Source: Acridotheres tristis
Taxonomy: Eukaryota > Chordata > Aves > Passeriformes > Sturnidae
NCBI GenBank assembly: GCA_037013685.1
Contig: CM072884.1
Coordinates: 101,226,048-101,290,047 of the forward strand
DNA: 64,000 bases
Direction: 5' to 3'
Shown here: positions 1 through 10,516 of the stretch, piece by piece
Layout: the number at the start of each line of letters is the position of its first letter
How positions within the stretch are numbered: the first letter of the stretch is position 1
The notes under the pieces: model-generated
Seen by the model: only the letters and a program-made list of their open reading frames with translations
Databases searched by the model: none
What the model was told of the DNA's origin: nothing
Position numbers and translations under genes: made by a program

Positions 1-147
1 CTACGCTGCTGCTTTCCGCTCTATATACTGCTGCCTACTTCTCTTGACTGAAACACAACCTGTCAAAAATGCACTCCCTCTCCTGCATATATCAGCACAT
101 TAATTTTCAGCTATGTGATATGGGACGTTCTTCTGTACCAACCCAAG

Positions 148-168
148 AAAAAAAAAAAAAAAAAAAAA
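148..168 (+). repeat. poly-A homopolymer (A21)
   Basis: The run is directly visible as 21 consecutive A residues, then GCC and a T7-C-T6 stretch. Such a tract is likely to vary in length between individuals. No retroposed gene is recognisable upstream of it. Confidence 0.9.
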
Positions 169-1074
169 GCCTTTTTTTCTTTTTTGAAGAGATGAAAATT
201 AGTTCAGGAAACTGATTTTTTATTTTATTGAGTTGTCTGTTCATTTTGAAGGTAGGTGAAGATGGAAAATGGACAAATGCATGAGGGAATTAAGATCACT
301 GCTGGTGAGTCAGTACTGCAAGGCATTACTGACTACAGAATATTTTCACTGAAAACAGAATTAAATAGACCTCTCTAGAATAATAATGTCTAAAATCCAT
401 CATTAGTTCATGGAATTTGAAAAGTATTGGTTGATCTGTTTGCCCATCTAGAGACATCCCTATGGGGGTGAAGATTTACCTTCCAAGGTCTTCTTATAGT
501 AAACTTCTAGTTTTTTAAACAGTAGAAAAATAGTGACAAAAGCTTCATTTTAGGACATTTATACATTTTTTTCTAGCCGTGTTTTCCACAGAATAGGTCT
601 GATTTATTAGCTACCTTTCAAAGTATGCAAGTGAAAGGCCATTGAAATCTTCCAGATGCAATGAAGTGTTTTTTAGCACTAAATGCCTGCATTATGGCAG
701 AGTCCACATAATTTCTATGTATGGCTATACTTAACATAGACTCATTTCACATTTGAAATTCAATTCTTCCAGCTGACTAATTGATTCATTTTCATAAATA
801 TTCTAAAATTTGTAATAAGAACAATGCTTTGCTGTAAGATATTGTTTTGACCAGTGCTGAAATTAACTATGAATATTTACTTTCAACAAAGGCACTGGGA
901 CCAACAGCAAATAACAAAAATATGGTGATTTATAATTTCTTTTTACAATCCCTTTGTTACATGAGATTCAGCAAAATATCAAATCCTATAAACCATCCCC
1001 TTAAAATAGGATTATTGTTACTCAATCTCAGTTTTCTGTTCTCTTCCTCCTTCTGCCCATTCCTTCCAGGAGCC

Positions 1075-1087
1075 CTCCCTCTGCTGG
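1075..1087 (-). promoter_or_regulatory. CTCF-like core motif (candidate)
   Basis: Read on the minus strand, the 13 bases are CCAGCAGAGGGAG. They match the vertebrate CTCF core CCASYAGRKGGCR at 12 of 13 positions, with A instead of C at position 12. A match of this quality occurs by chance in long sequence and proves no occupancy. No CpG lies inside the core. Confidence 0.25.
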
Positions 1088-1319
1088 GATCCCTCTAGTT
1101 CTGTCCTGGAATGTGAGACAGTGAATAAGCTTCTGACATGAGCTTTGATAGCCACTATGTCCATGACCCTTCACCAGAAGAGTTGAATTAGGATATTTTC
1201 AGGGAAGGTGGGAAATTGTTTGATTTCAGTAAAAATTATAAACCATTCCCCAAACCCTTGAGCATACATCCTGAAGTCACCTAGGTTTCCAGAGCAAAGA
1301 CCTGGTTTAAAACATGGCT

Positions 1320-2330
1320 TTACAAGCTCAGACCAAAGCAGTGTCCTCAGGAAGTGCTGATGAGGATTGCACTTCAGTTCCTATAAGTTCCATTAGGTGA
1401 AGTTGTGCAGCTGCAGCAGGAAAGGTGGGATTAACATAAAGTATGGGAGGTGATCCATTATCCCAGTGCAACTCTTGCATTGTCAGGCTTGCAGAGCAGC
1501 ACCTGCACTGGTGATGGACACTTCTACCAGCTCTAGACTTTGGGGAGCATAGCCCAGCCCTGTCACACCACCCTTCTCCCCAGCTGCAGTACAGCAGCTC
1601 TCCCCTCTGCCTGACCATTAGTCTGTGGAATTGACACCTGGCATTTGGGAAAACAGGCAGGAGGGCCTCAGGTACCTTTATGATCAAAGATATTTATTTA
1701 TAAATAACATCAGTTTTAGATTAGCTTGAATTTAGTATGAGAAGTAACTTAAAAGCTGTGACTGTCATTGAGCTCTCTATGTCTCAGAGCTCTCTATTAG
1801 AGTTCAGGGACAAGCACATCTTCCCCTGAAACCCATCAACTTCCCACTCCTCTTAGCTCTGTGCTATTGCCTTGGGCTGGTTTAGTCCCAGACGGGGCAG
1901 GAAGAGGCAGCAGAACCAGATCTGCCCTCCGAAAGGATTCTGTAGCCTTCTGTAGCCACAGGGAGAGCCCACCATAGAAAATCTGCCCTCAAAGCCATCA
2001 GCTGTGCTCTAGAGCCCTCACTGTCATCCAGCCTCTTAGGAAACTTGCCACTAGGAATCACAGCTGCTGGAAGCTGCCACACACACACACAGAGCAGGAA
2101 GAAAACATCCTGTGAACTTGCACTGCAACAGGCAGGTAGCTCCAGGGGCGCTGTGCCCGTGGCCACTGCTCCCACTGAACACGTGGACTGGGGCAGCAGC
2201 TGGAGGCCAAGAGCCCAGAGCTTGGCACCAGGACACCAGGAACCTGCAGCCTTGGCTGCCATCACACTGCCTCTCCAGCAAATCCTCTGTAGCCTGGCTG
2301 TGATCTTGCCCTTCTTTTTCTGCAGAAGAC
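1320..2330. other. GC-richer, CpG-poor block without a supported gene
   Basis: This kilobase is clearly richer in G and C than its surroundings. Open frames run on both strands through the same bases (for example 1328-1687 minus, 1882-2343 minus and 2045-2431 plus). That pattern is expected when GC-rich DNA has few stop codons, and none of the translations resembles a family I know. A short AC dinucleotide repeat lies at about 2079-2092. The right edge ends in a strong splice-acceptor-like sequence, so an unannotated non-coding transcript is possible. Confidence 0.5.
2079..2092 (+). repeat. short (AC)n microsatellite
   Basis: About seven AC units are visible. The tract lies inside the GC-richer block and interrupts open frames on both strands without shifting any recognisable gene. 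Confidence 0.85.
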
Positions 2331-2515
2331 ATGCACTGTTCAAGATATTTTATTTTATTTTATTTTTGGGGTGGTTTTTTTGGCTCGAGGAAGTTTTCTT
2401 GGCCCAAGAATTGATCATGATATTTAATTAAATTTTGTTGTAATTATGTAATATATACATGTCTTTAATTTGTTTGTTGTTGAGAAAAGCAATTCTGTAT
2501 AAATAAAAATAAAAA
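2303..2515 (+). other. candidate terminal exon: acceptor-like site followed by poly-A signals
   Basis: A long pyrimidine tract ends in CTGCAG, with the AG at 2324-2325, which is a good 3' splice-site shape. Some 170 bases downstream, at about 2498-2512, lie two overlapping AATAAA hexamers, with AT-rich sequence between. The combination resembles the last exon of a transcript. The open frame after the acceptor is only about 30 codons and unrecognised, so a non-coding RNA end or chance are both possible. Confidence 0.2.
2347..2367 (+). repeat. (ATTTT)n pentanucleotide repeat
   Basis: About four tandem ATTTT units are directly visible. The repeat is followed by a G and T-rich stretch and then the AT-rich segment that carries the AATAAA hexamers. 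Confidence 0.85.
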
Positions 2516-3077
2516 CTACTTAAAAGTTAAAAACAGCCTGACTTGCTCTGCAGAATTTTCAATCCACCAGGAACCAGCAAAAATAGAATGAAGTACTTAT
2601 ATCTTCAAAAAGCATTAAGCCAAGTACTTCATCAAAGGTTAAAGTGCAGAAATATGAAATAACTGAAAAGTTGGCTCACTGGACTGCAAATTGGCCAAGA
2701 AGAAGAAGTGAATTTGAAGAGGAAAAGAATTTATAAGAGGTTGTGATAGAGATCAGCAGATCTTCAGCCTCTCAATATTATATTAACAATAGTATCAAAA
2801 ATTTCTGCTGTCAGTTCCTAATAGTAAATTCTGGTTAACAATAAGAAAAGAACAATACAATCAGAAACAGGAAAATGTAAAATATTCATGCATTGCAGTA
2901 CTCATAAATAACAACACATGAGAGGGGAAAACAGTCAAGAAAGGGATCACTATCTAATGGAAAATTGTTGCAGAATTACAAGGAAAACAATTCTATTGCA
3001 GAAAAACAGTCTCTACCCAGTTCAACTAAAAATGCAACTCGTGTTAATAAGAAAAGCTAAAAAACCTTAGAATTAGG

Positions 3078-3099
3078 CTCAGCTTTCAGGAAAGCTGAG
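3078..3099. repeat. near-perfect 22-bp palindrome
   Basis: A left arm CTCAGCTTTC is followed by AG and its exact reverse complement GAAAGCTGAG, giving a 10-bp stem with a 2-base spacer. It lies 8 bases before a TA-rich tract. A stem this long is somewhat more than expected for one given spacing in 64 kb, but across all spacings chance remains plausible. Confidence 0.8.
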
Positions 3100-3107
3100 A
3101 ACGTCTT

Positions 3108-3166
3108 TCATATATATGTACATACATATGCATATATATATATAAACCTGTATAAGTGTGTGTGTA
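3108..3166. repeat. TA/TG-rich simple sequence
   Basis: Alternating AT and AC/GT dinucleotides run through this interval, including an eight- to ten-base TATATA core and a short GTGTGTGTG run at the right end. It is probably a decayed microsatellite. Confidence 0.8.
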
Positions 3167-6100
3167 GAATTAGTAAAATATAATCTAGATTAATCTGAAT
3201 TCAATACTTTGTTAAAGAGTGAAAGCATTTGAGTAGGCACACATTTACACGGTACAAATTTTATCTAATCTGCAGTGTCCTGTTGGTCAGCCTTACAGAG
3301 TCTGTGGTTTGTCTCAAACCACATTGCCAAGTATTTTCCACTTTGGTCAGTTTTGTAATCATCACAGGTGCTCTGTTTTATCAGCATGAGGTCCACCATG
3401 AGTCTGGGATGAACAGACAAGTCATGGCAGCTCCCTGCACCACTAGAGATGCATCAGTGCAGATTTTATTTTTTTATTTTTAGAGAGTTAACCAGGCATC
3501 ACGATTCCTAGCTCAAGTTTAAAAACAGGGTTTTTCTTACATAATTCTTCATTTTTTCTTTCAAGTTCTATAGTTTCCTACACAATCCACAGTGGTGTTA
3601 AAGCAGAAAAACTCACATCACACCTTCCTCTAATCAAAGGCTTATATTGGCCTTCCAGTTGTTGCCTCTCTGCCAATGCTCTTGTAAAGTCTAAAATTAA
3701 GCATAAGATTTCAAAGGACTTTCTCACTTCTTTAAGAAAGAAAAGGGAAACAAACAAAAGAAACCTTGTAATTTAAAATTTTACATAGTATTTACTTTGC
3801 ATGTCCCTTTGAAATATTCTCTATGGGACTGTGTCTCTAACTAGATATTCTTTGCAAATTTATCACTCCAAATTCCTGAGCAGTAATATTGTGAATGACC
3901 ATGCAAATGTAGTAAATTTCCTTCATCCTTTCATGGGATGATTGTTTCCTTGTTACATGACAATGCTATTTAAAGGAATTTCTGCAACTCTTTTTGTCGC
4001 TTTGAATTTCAAAAATTAGGGGGAAAAAACATGTCAAAGAATAGTCTTTTTCAGGCGTGTAACTTTTCCACACTCTGATCTTGGACAAATTTGTCTAGGA
4101 ATGCAGAGAAACAGTGAGCCAGGAAGCAGGAACTGACTCGAGATCTTGTGTTGGCATTGAACCACTGGACTATGAGAAATTATGGGCTGCTAAAATTTCA
4201 ACGAGACCAGTGAGGACATGACAAAAGGATTTTGAGAACCTCACAGAGATGTATGATGATATTAGCATAAGGATAATATTAAGCAGGGGAGAAAATCTGT
4301 ACAACTTCCTCAGAAGAAAAATGCAATCCTGTGCTCCTGATTGGTAAAATAGGCAAATGGCATCATTGAATCAACAAGTGCTGCAGTGGCTAGATCTCTG
4401 CACAGAACCTGATGGATTTCTCCATTGGGAAAGCAATCTAAGCAAAACGTCATGAAATTTCTTTCTGGAAATTGGTTTTAATAGTGCAGGTTACAAAGAG
4501 GCCATGCTGTTTTCAAAAGATCCTTATTCCTCATTTTTCCAGTCAAATCATAGCTATTCTATCCCATAAAATATGATTAATGTCAGAACAATGGCAATTT
4601 TTTTGAAATCTATGATACACCTCCTGTATTAAATGTTTAGGCATGAAAAAAAAAAAGGATGACAGAAATGTAAAGACACCAATTATTTAAGAATATATAT
4701 ACTGGAATATAGCCCTAAAATAGCCCTTAAAAGTATCTCCATAATAAATGTTCAAAATTAAAAGCTTTTGATTGCTCTTAGTTCTGAAAATTGTGTTTAT
4801 CTGAGTAAACATAATTCTCTTTGAAGACCAGACTATCCTTTTTAGCATGTATTATTTCCTGTCTATCAACAATTTTCATAGCTGTGCAGTTGCACTGTGG
4901 CCAGAGTTCTCTGGGTACTTCATTACCAATTGCTTCCACTTGTCCCAGTGCCACTCTGTTTTTTAAAACCAAGCACTGTGGGAATTACCAGTTTTCATAA
5001 CTGAGGGCATTAATGAGCAAAAGTCAGGGGGAAAAGAATGTGTCCCCAGATCTCTTCACAAAAGGGCACCATCACAGGATATAAGAGACAAAGCAAATGC
5101 TGAAGATGAATACTCTTATTTCAGCTGGCACATGCATTTTCCAGGCATTACTCTAAGAACATTCATGCTAAATACAATGGGAAATAGCCTTGAAGAATTA
5201 AGTGACTTCATCTTTATAGACAGTGTTTTGTAAGAATGAACTTTAGCAAAATCTTTGATACTTCTATGCTTAGAATCATGGAATGAGTGTTTTTAATTTG
5301 CCTAGCTATGGAAGATCTCCAAACAACAAACTCCTTGAAAACAAAATCTATTATGCATCCTCTGGTTCAGAGCTTACCACACAGGACTGTTCTTTCAAGG
5401 ACAGTGTTCTTAATCCTTTCTCAAAGGTAGGTTTATATTTTTCCAGTGAAGAGCTTATAATTTTTCCTTTATTAGATTCATGATCATCTGCATTTATTGC
5501 ATTGACTGATTTCTGACTTTCTAGTATTACAAGCTTAATTTTGGCCAGAACTAGATTCCTGCTTTCCACTCGAAGTTATGAATCTTTCAATAAAAGCAAG
5601 ACTAACATAAAAATGAAGATGTAAATTTGAAGTGGCTATGTAAAACTGAAAAGGCAGAAAACTATGAAGACAAACATAAGGAGCATCACTGGAGCATCAG
5701 TTTCTTTTTGCTGTGTTGTAATATATCCCATAATGTCATTTAAACATTGCATCCCATAATGCCATGAAACAAGCTTTAAAAAGGAGTTTCGATGGGCCAG
5801 GCCTTCACTATGGATGGAAGTCACAGTCATCTAACTGCACTAAATGGATACCCTTTTATTCCATTTTTAGACCTTCCAAAAACTGCAATTTTTAACTATG
5901 TCTCCAAAAATCAGTGGCTTTGTCAAGCTATGCATTACATTTTCTAATTATTATTACATATCTCCTTCCATGTCAATTTCTTTTTCACTAAGGAGGTCAC
6001 TAATAATCCAAATGGAAATTTGGTACAATCACTTATAAACTGCTTTCCATTACAGAAAAATAACAGAAAGTTGAATAAAGTCTTCCATGCATATATGTAA

Positions 6101-9100
6101 ACTACAAAAACATAAATAAAATAAGCCAAAGATTGAACATAATGAGCAGTAAAAAACCATGAAAGTAACTTCCAGTACACTAGAGGCACATGGTTAACTA
6201 CAAAGTCAGGAGGTACTAATCCAGAAAAGACCACAGCTTTGGGCAGAAGCTCTCCCTCTTTCCAAATGCTGACATATATATCCAAGAGCAGTGACCATTT
6301 TTATGTTGAATCTACTTGACATAGCATAACAGATGAAATTAACTTACAATGCTAAGCAAAAAAAAGCATCAGTGCATGCTGATCTGAACACAGACTTTCT
6401 GTTCTACTGGAAAACACCAGATTTGTTTTCATTATGATAGGAAGAAAAGGAAAAGCTGAGTTTTATTTGTAATGAAAATAATTGGATAAATTAATATGTT
6501 TCACTTCAAACTGAGTATTTCTGTTCTGATTTTGATTTAATACCATGTTCAAACTATAGATTGTAAAAAAAGGACTATTTTGAAATAAGAAACCACAGAA
6601 TTTCATTATGGAAAAGACTGAAAATTACATTTTCATCATTTTCCCTTAATTAGATTTTATTGAAAGTGAAGCTTCACACAAAATTTTACTATTTATAAAT
6701 AAAAATTCTTTTTCCAATGAGAAACTTGTATTTAGGAAGCCTCTCCGGTTATTGCTTTTACAACTGAGAAAATAATGGGCCCATGTTATCACTCCATAGT
6801 ACAACTTTTAAGTGGCCAAGAATTCAATCAGAACCAAATCAAACCAAAATCCACCTAGGTGAAAACCAACTTCTTGGAGCTGACAGACTGTTAAAAGTGT
6901 AGATACCAGAGACAATCCAGAATCTCAGTGCAAACTGTGTGTCCTGTGCACTGTATACACTGAACACCAGTAAGCAGATAACGTTAGAGAATGAAGAGCA
7001 TTCAATGGCAAGGGCAGCAGACACAGAAAGAGGAAGGCAATAAATGCACTTAAGAAGTCACCCAGAAGTGGAAGCACTGAAGAAACATTCACACAAATAT
7101 GCTCCAATGTGAACAAAAATGGTGTTCTTAGAGGCTGTTGCAGCAATACATTATGGGAAGGAAAAAGTCAGAGTAAGCACCAAGACTTTTAGTGGAATCT
7201 CTACAAACGAGGCAAAATGGGAAGAACTACAGTCAAGCTATTTTATATCTTGCAGACAAGTCTTTATTCCGAAATCAATTTGGGGAACTAAAATTCTGCA
7301 AAGTCCCAAATTACGCTCGGTTTTGTATCAACCAGCAAAATATGGGAAAAAAATCGCTTTCAGCAAGAGATTAAAATAAGCAATGGCTCAAAATATAAAG
7401 AGGATGCATTTAGCCTTAATTCATACATGAAAAATTAATCCAAACACTAAGAAGAAGTTGAAAATCATGAGTCATGAAGCTGATTATTCTCAAAATTAGA
7501 ATATTTATTATGTGTTGAATTATATGCACTTAGCCATCCAATTTTAAAAATTACAATGCAGTATAATGAAGGAAATGGCTGTACTTCAGACTGCCAGAAA
7601 ATGTTGCTTGGAGAAATCATAGCTGAAAAACAGAATGTTTATTGTTTAGTATTCTGATAAAGGAGATCATAGGTGAGGAAGCCAGAGAATGGACTGGGGA
7701 TTTTGCAGGAGCAGAGGGGGAAAAGGAGATCACTCCAAAGATTTGCTGCAAGAAAATCCTTCTTTAGCAGCTGTGGGACAAACCCTGGCAACCTCACTGC
7801 TTTAGAAGATGGATGGAAAACATGCTTCATGCCTACTGGGTAGTAGGATGCCTCCTTTCCTCTAGGAGGCAAAAAATGCTCAGGTGAAAGATAAAGTTTT
7901 CCCAAGCCACGTTCCAGCATAAGAAAATATAACTAGAGGCACTCAGCCCCAGGGACCTGGAGTGCTCAAGCAAAGAAACACTCTTACCTCAGGTTTTAAT
8001 TTTTATTTGATTTATATCAGAAATAATATTTAATAGCTCCCCTATTCACCTACCTGCTCTGTAATGCTCACACATACAGAGTATGAGGATTATGAGACAA
8101 ACTAATGCCTCTCTCCACTGAAATTACTGTAATAGCAAAACCATTTTGCAAATGGCAGTGTAAGTATCAGCTCAGATAATTCTGGAAAATTAATGCCCCA
8201 AATGAAATGCTGCCTCAGAGCTGAGGAAATACATTTTATTCTTTGGTCTTTTTATTCTTACTTTATATATATTGTTTACTGCTCTGGAGTACAGTTTCTT
8301 TTTTTTTCACCCCAACTCTTCAGAATGAGGCCAGTGCAGTCATTTAGGAGACTTTAAAACCAAGAAGGATCTCAGAATCAGCTGACATGAATGCTGAGTG
8401 CTACTAAACAGAGAAAGGTGAACAGCTTGCAGGATGAGGTGGAGATCAGAGGCATGCACTCAGTCTCCCTTAACTTGGAAAAGGGCATGGGAAAGCCACA
8501 CACAACTCCAGGCAGTAATTAATTCATCTTATGTGCCCTAAAATTGCTCTGCAGAGGTGCCACTCTCTCTCCACACTGATGAATGGAGGCCAAATCATTA
8601 GTATGGACTAAAGCACCTGATTTCTGAAGCCTTAGAATACATTAAAGAGATCTTGCACTAAAGACTATCTGACTCTGCAGGAAAATGACAAGGAAGAAAA
8701 ACTACAGGGGACATTACCAGAACAGTAAGGGTGGAATAACAAGGAGACTGGAAGATAATAATACAAGTTTGCTGATTGTTTGCCTGTCGATTTTTTGATA
8801 TATTTCTATTTTTGAGACCTAGAGAACCACCCCATTCTATTTATGCTACCAGTAACTTGGTATTTACTACTAACAATAATAATTTTTCTTAAACTGAGTT
8901 TGTATATGCCTCTCATTCTATCAGATTGCACAATTATCAAACAAAAAGGGCAAATTCTTTCCTTGGCCAGATCCTTGGAGGTTTTTAGCCTACAGGGAAC
9001 TAAACACAGGCCTTTTCCATTATGTGGAAAACATCCATAATACATCAAGAACACTCCAAGAATGCTCTAGGAAGGTTGAATATTAAACAAAATTAAGTAG

Positions 9101-9514
9101 GGGAAGAGTATGGAGCCTATATACCTCAAAGATGCTCTGAACTGCAGCACATTTGGATCTGTGTCATACAATGAATATAAAGAAAATCAATTTTTTCTCA
9201 AGATACTAGTTACTGTACCCAGTTCCTCAATTACATTAACTTTAATATATTATCTGTTTTCTGAGCCACTTGATCTTTTCAGTGCTTCAAGACTGTGGAA
9301 TCTGCTTTCAAAACTTTATGTTTGAGTTATCATAGGGTTTTAATTGACATACTAATTGTGGTAATTAATTTCTCGAGTTGTCTTTCTACTGAATTCAGGT
9401 TCCATGTCAATCTCATAAATGGATGAAATTAACTCTGTTACTGAATTTACCCCATTGAACAACATCAAAAAGTACTTTGCAGAAACTCAAGCTCCCAATC
9501 TGCAAAAACCATCA

Positions 9515-10516
9515 TGATAATGGACCACCTGGTGGATAAGAAATTTGCTGAATGATGACACTCAGAGAGGTGTGTCAATGGCTCTATGTCCAAGTGGAGA
9601 CCAGTGACAAGCAGTGTCTTCAGGGGACAGTACTGGGATCAGCATTGTTTAACTTCTTTGTCAGTAACAAGGACAGAGGGGATGGGTGTGACCTCAGCAA
9701 GTCTGCCAACAATCCCAAGCTGTGTGGTGTGATCAAGATGCTTAGGGAAGGGATGTCATCCAGAGGGACCTTGAAAGGCTTTAAAGATGGGCTCATGTGA
9801 ACCTCATGAAGTTCAGCAAGGCCAAGTGCAAGGTCCTACACCTAGGTCAGGACAATTCCAAGCATAAACATAGGCTGGGCAGAGAAGAGCCTTGGAGAGC
9901 AGGACTTGAGGTTGTTGGTGGTGAGAAAATGGATGTGAGAGGTCAGTGTGCACCTGCAGCCCAGAAAACCAACCATGTCCTGGGCTGCACCCAGAGCCCT
10001 GTGGGCAGCAGGTCAAGGGAGGGGGCTCTGCCCCTCTGCTCCACTCTGGTGAGACCCACCCAGAGTGCTGCATTCAGCCCTGGGGTCCCCAACATCAGAA
10101 GGATGCAAACCTGCTGGAGTGAGTCCAGAGGAGGGCCAAGAAGATGATCAGAAGACAGGCTGAGGGAGCTGGGGTTGTTCAGCCAAGAGAAGATAAGGCT
10201 CCAGTGACACCTTCCAGCAGCCTCCTGGTACCTAAAGGGGCTACAAGAGAGACAGAGAGGGACTTTTCACAGGAACAGGTAGGGATAGGATAAGAGGGAA
10301 TGGTTTTAAATTGAAAGAGAGCAGGTCAAGGTTACACATTAGGAAAAAATTCTTCACTGTGAGGATGGTGAGGCACTGGCACAGGTTGCCCAGAGAAGTT
10401 GTGGATGCCCCATCCCTGGAGGCATCCAAGACCAGGTTGGACGGAGCCCTGAGCAACCTGGTCTAGTGGAAGGTGCCCACTGCAGGGGCTTGGAACCAAT
10501 CAATGATTCTATGATT
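9515..10516 (+). mobile_element. CR1 LINE, 5'-truncated copy with 3' tail
   Basis: This is the 3' third of a CR1 non-LTR retrotransposon, the dominant LINE of birds. The translated 5' part shows the reverse-transcriptase run around GTVLGSALFNFF (CR1 normally has a QGSVLGPVLFN-type motif). It is followed by the thumb region with NLMKFSKAKCKVLHLG and then the conserved 3' region. The copy ends at the family tail ATTCTATGATT near 10506-10516. The 5' edge is uncertain by tens of bases. Several frame changes and substitutions show that it is old and inactive. Confidence 0.93.
9552..10147 (+). pseudogene. CR1 reverse transcriptase remnant (ORF2 C-terminal part)
   Basis: Two overlapping frames (9552-9800 and 9797-10147) together cover the end of the palm and the thumb of a CR1 reverse transcriptase, with a frameshift at about 9797. 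Where a CR1 enzyme has its paired catalytic aspartates (FADD-type box), this copy reads SANNPKL, so both metal-binding Asp residues have become Asn. The upstream fingers, the endonuclease and the 5' ORF are absent. The product would be non-functional. Both the homology and the breakage are visible in the translation. Confidence 0.85.

Larger units (their letters stand above)
1..1319. other. AT-rich unique sequence with a poly-A run
   Basis: No gene is supported here. An uninterrupted run of 21 A residues lies at 148-168, followed directly by two T runs separated by a C. It may be a simple homopolymer or the remains of a retroposed tail, but I found no flanking target duplication to support the second reading. 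The rest is low-GC sequence. A CTCF-like motif on the minus strand at 1075-1087 is listed separately. Confidence 0.6.
2516..9514. other. AT-rich unique sequence, no gene supported
   Basis: About 7 kb with only short open frames (up to about 113 codons, for example 5944-6285 minus). None resembles a known family, and most are rich in Phe, Leu, Lys and Asn as expected for AT-rich noise. Local structure includes a 22-bp near-perfect palindrome at 3078-3099, a TA-rich tract at 3108-3166 and two imperfect copies of a 13-14 base word near 5726 and 5752. I saw no CR1 tail, LTR or RNA gene. Confidence 0.6.

Noticed and set aside
5270..5300. AGAATCATGGAATG, similar to a reversed CR1 tail
   Set aside because: The sequence beyond it does not continue into the CR1 3' region, so the match is probably coincidental.
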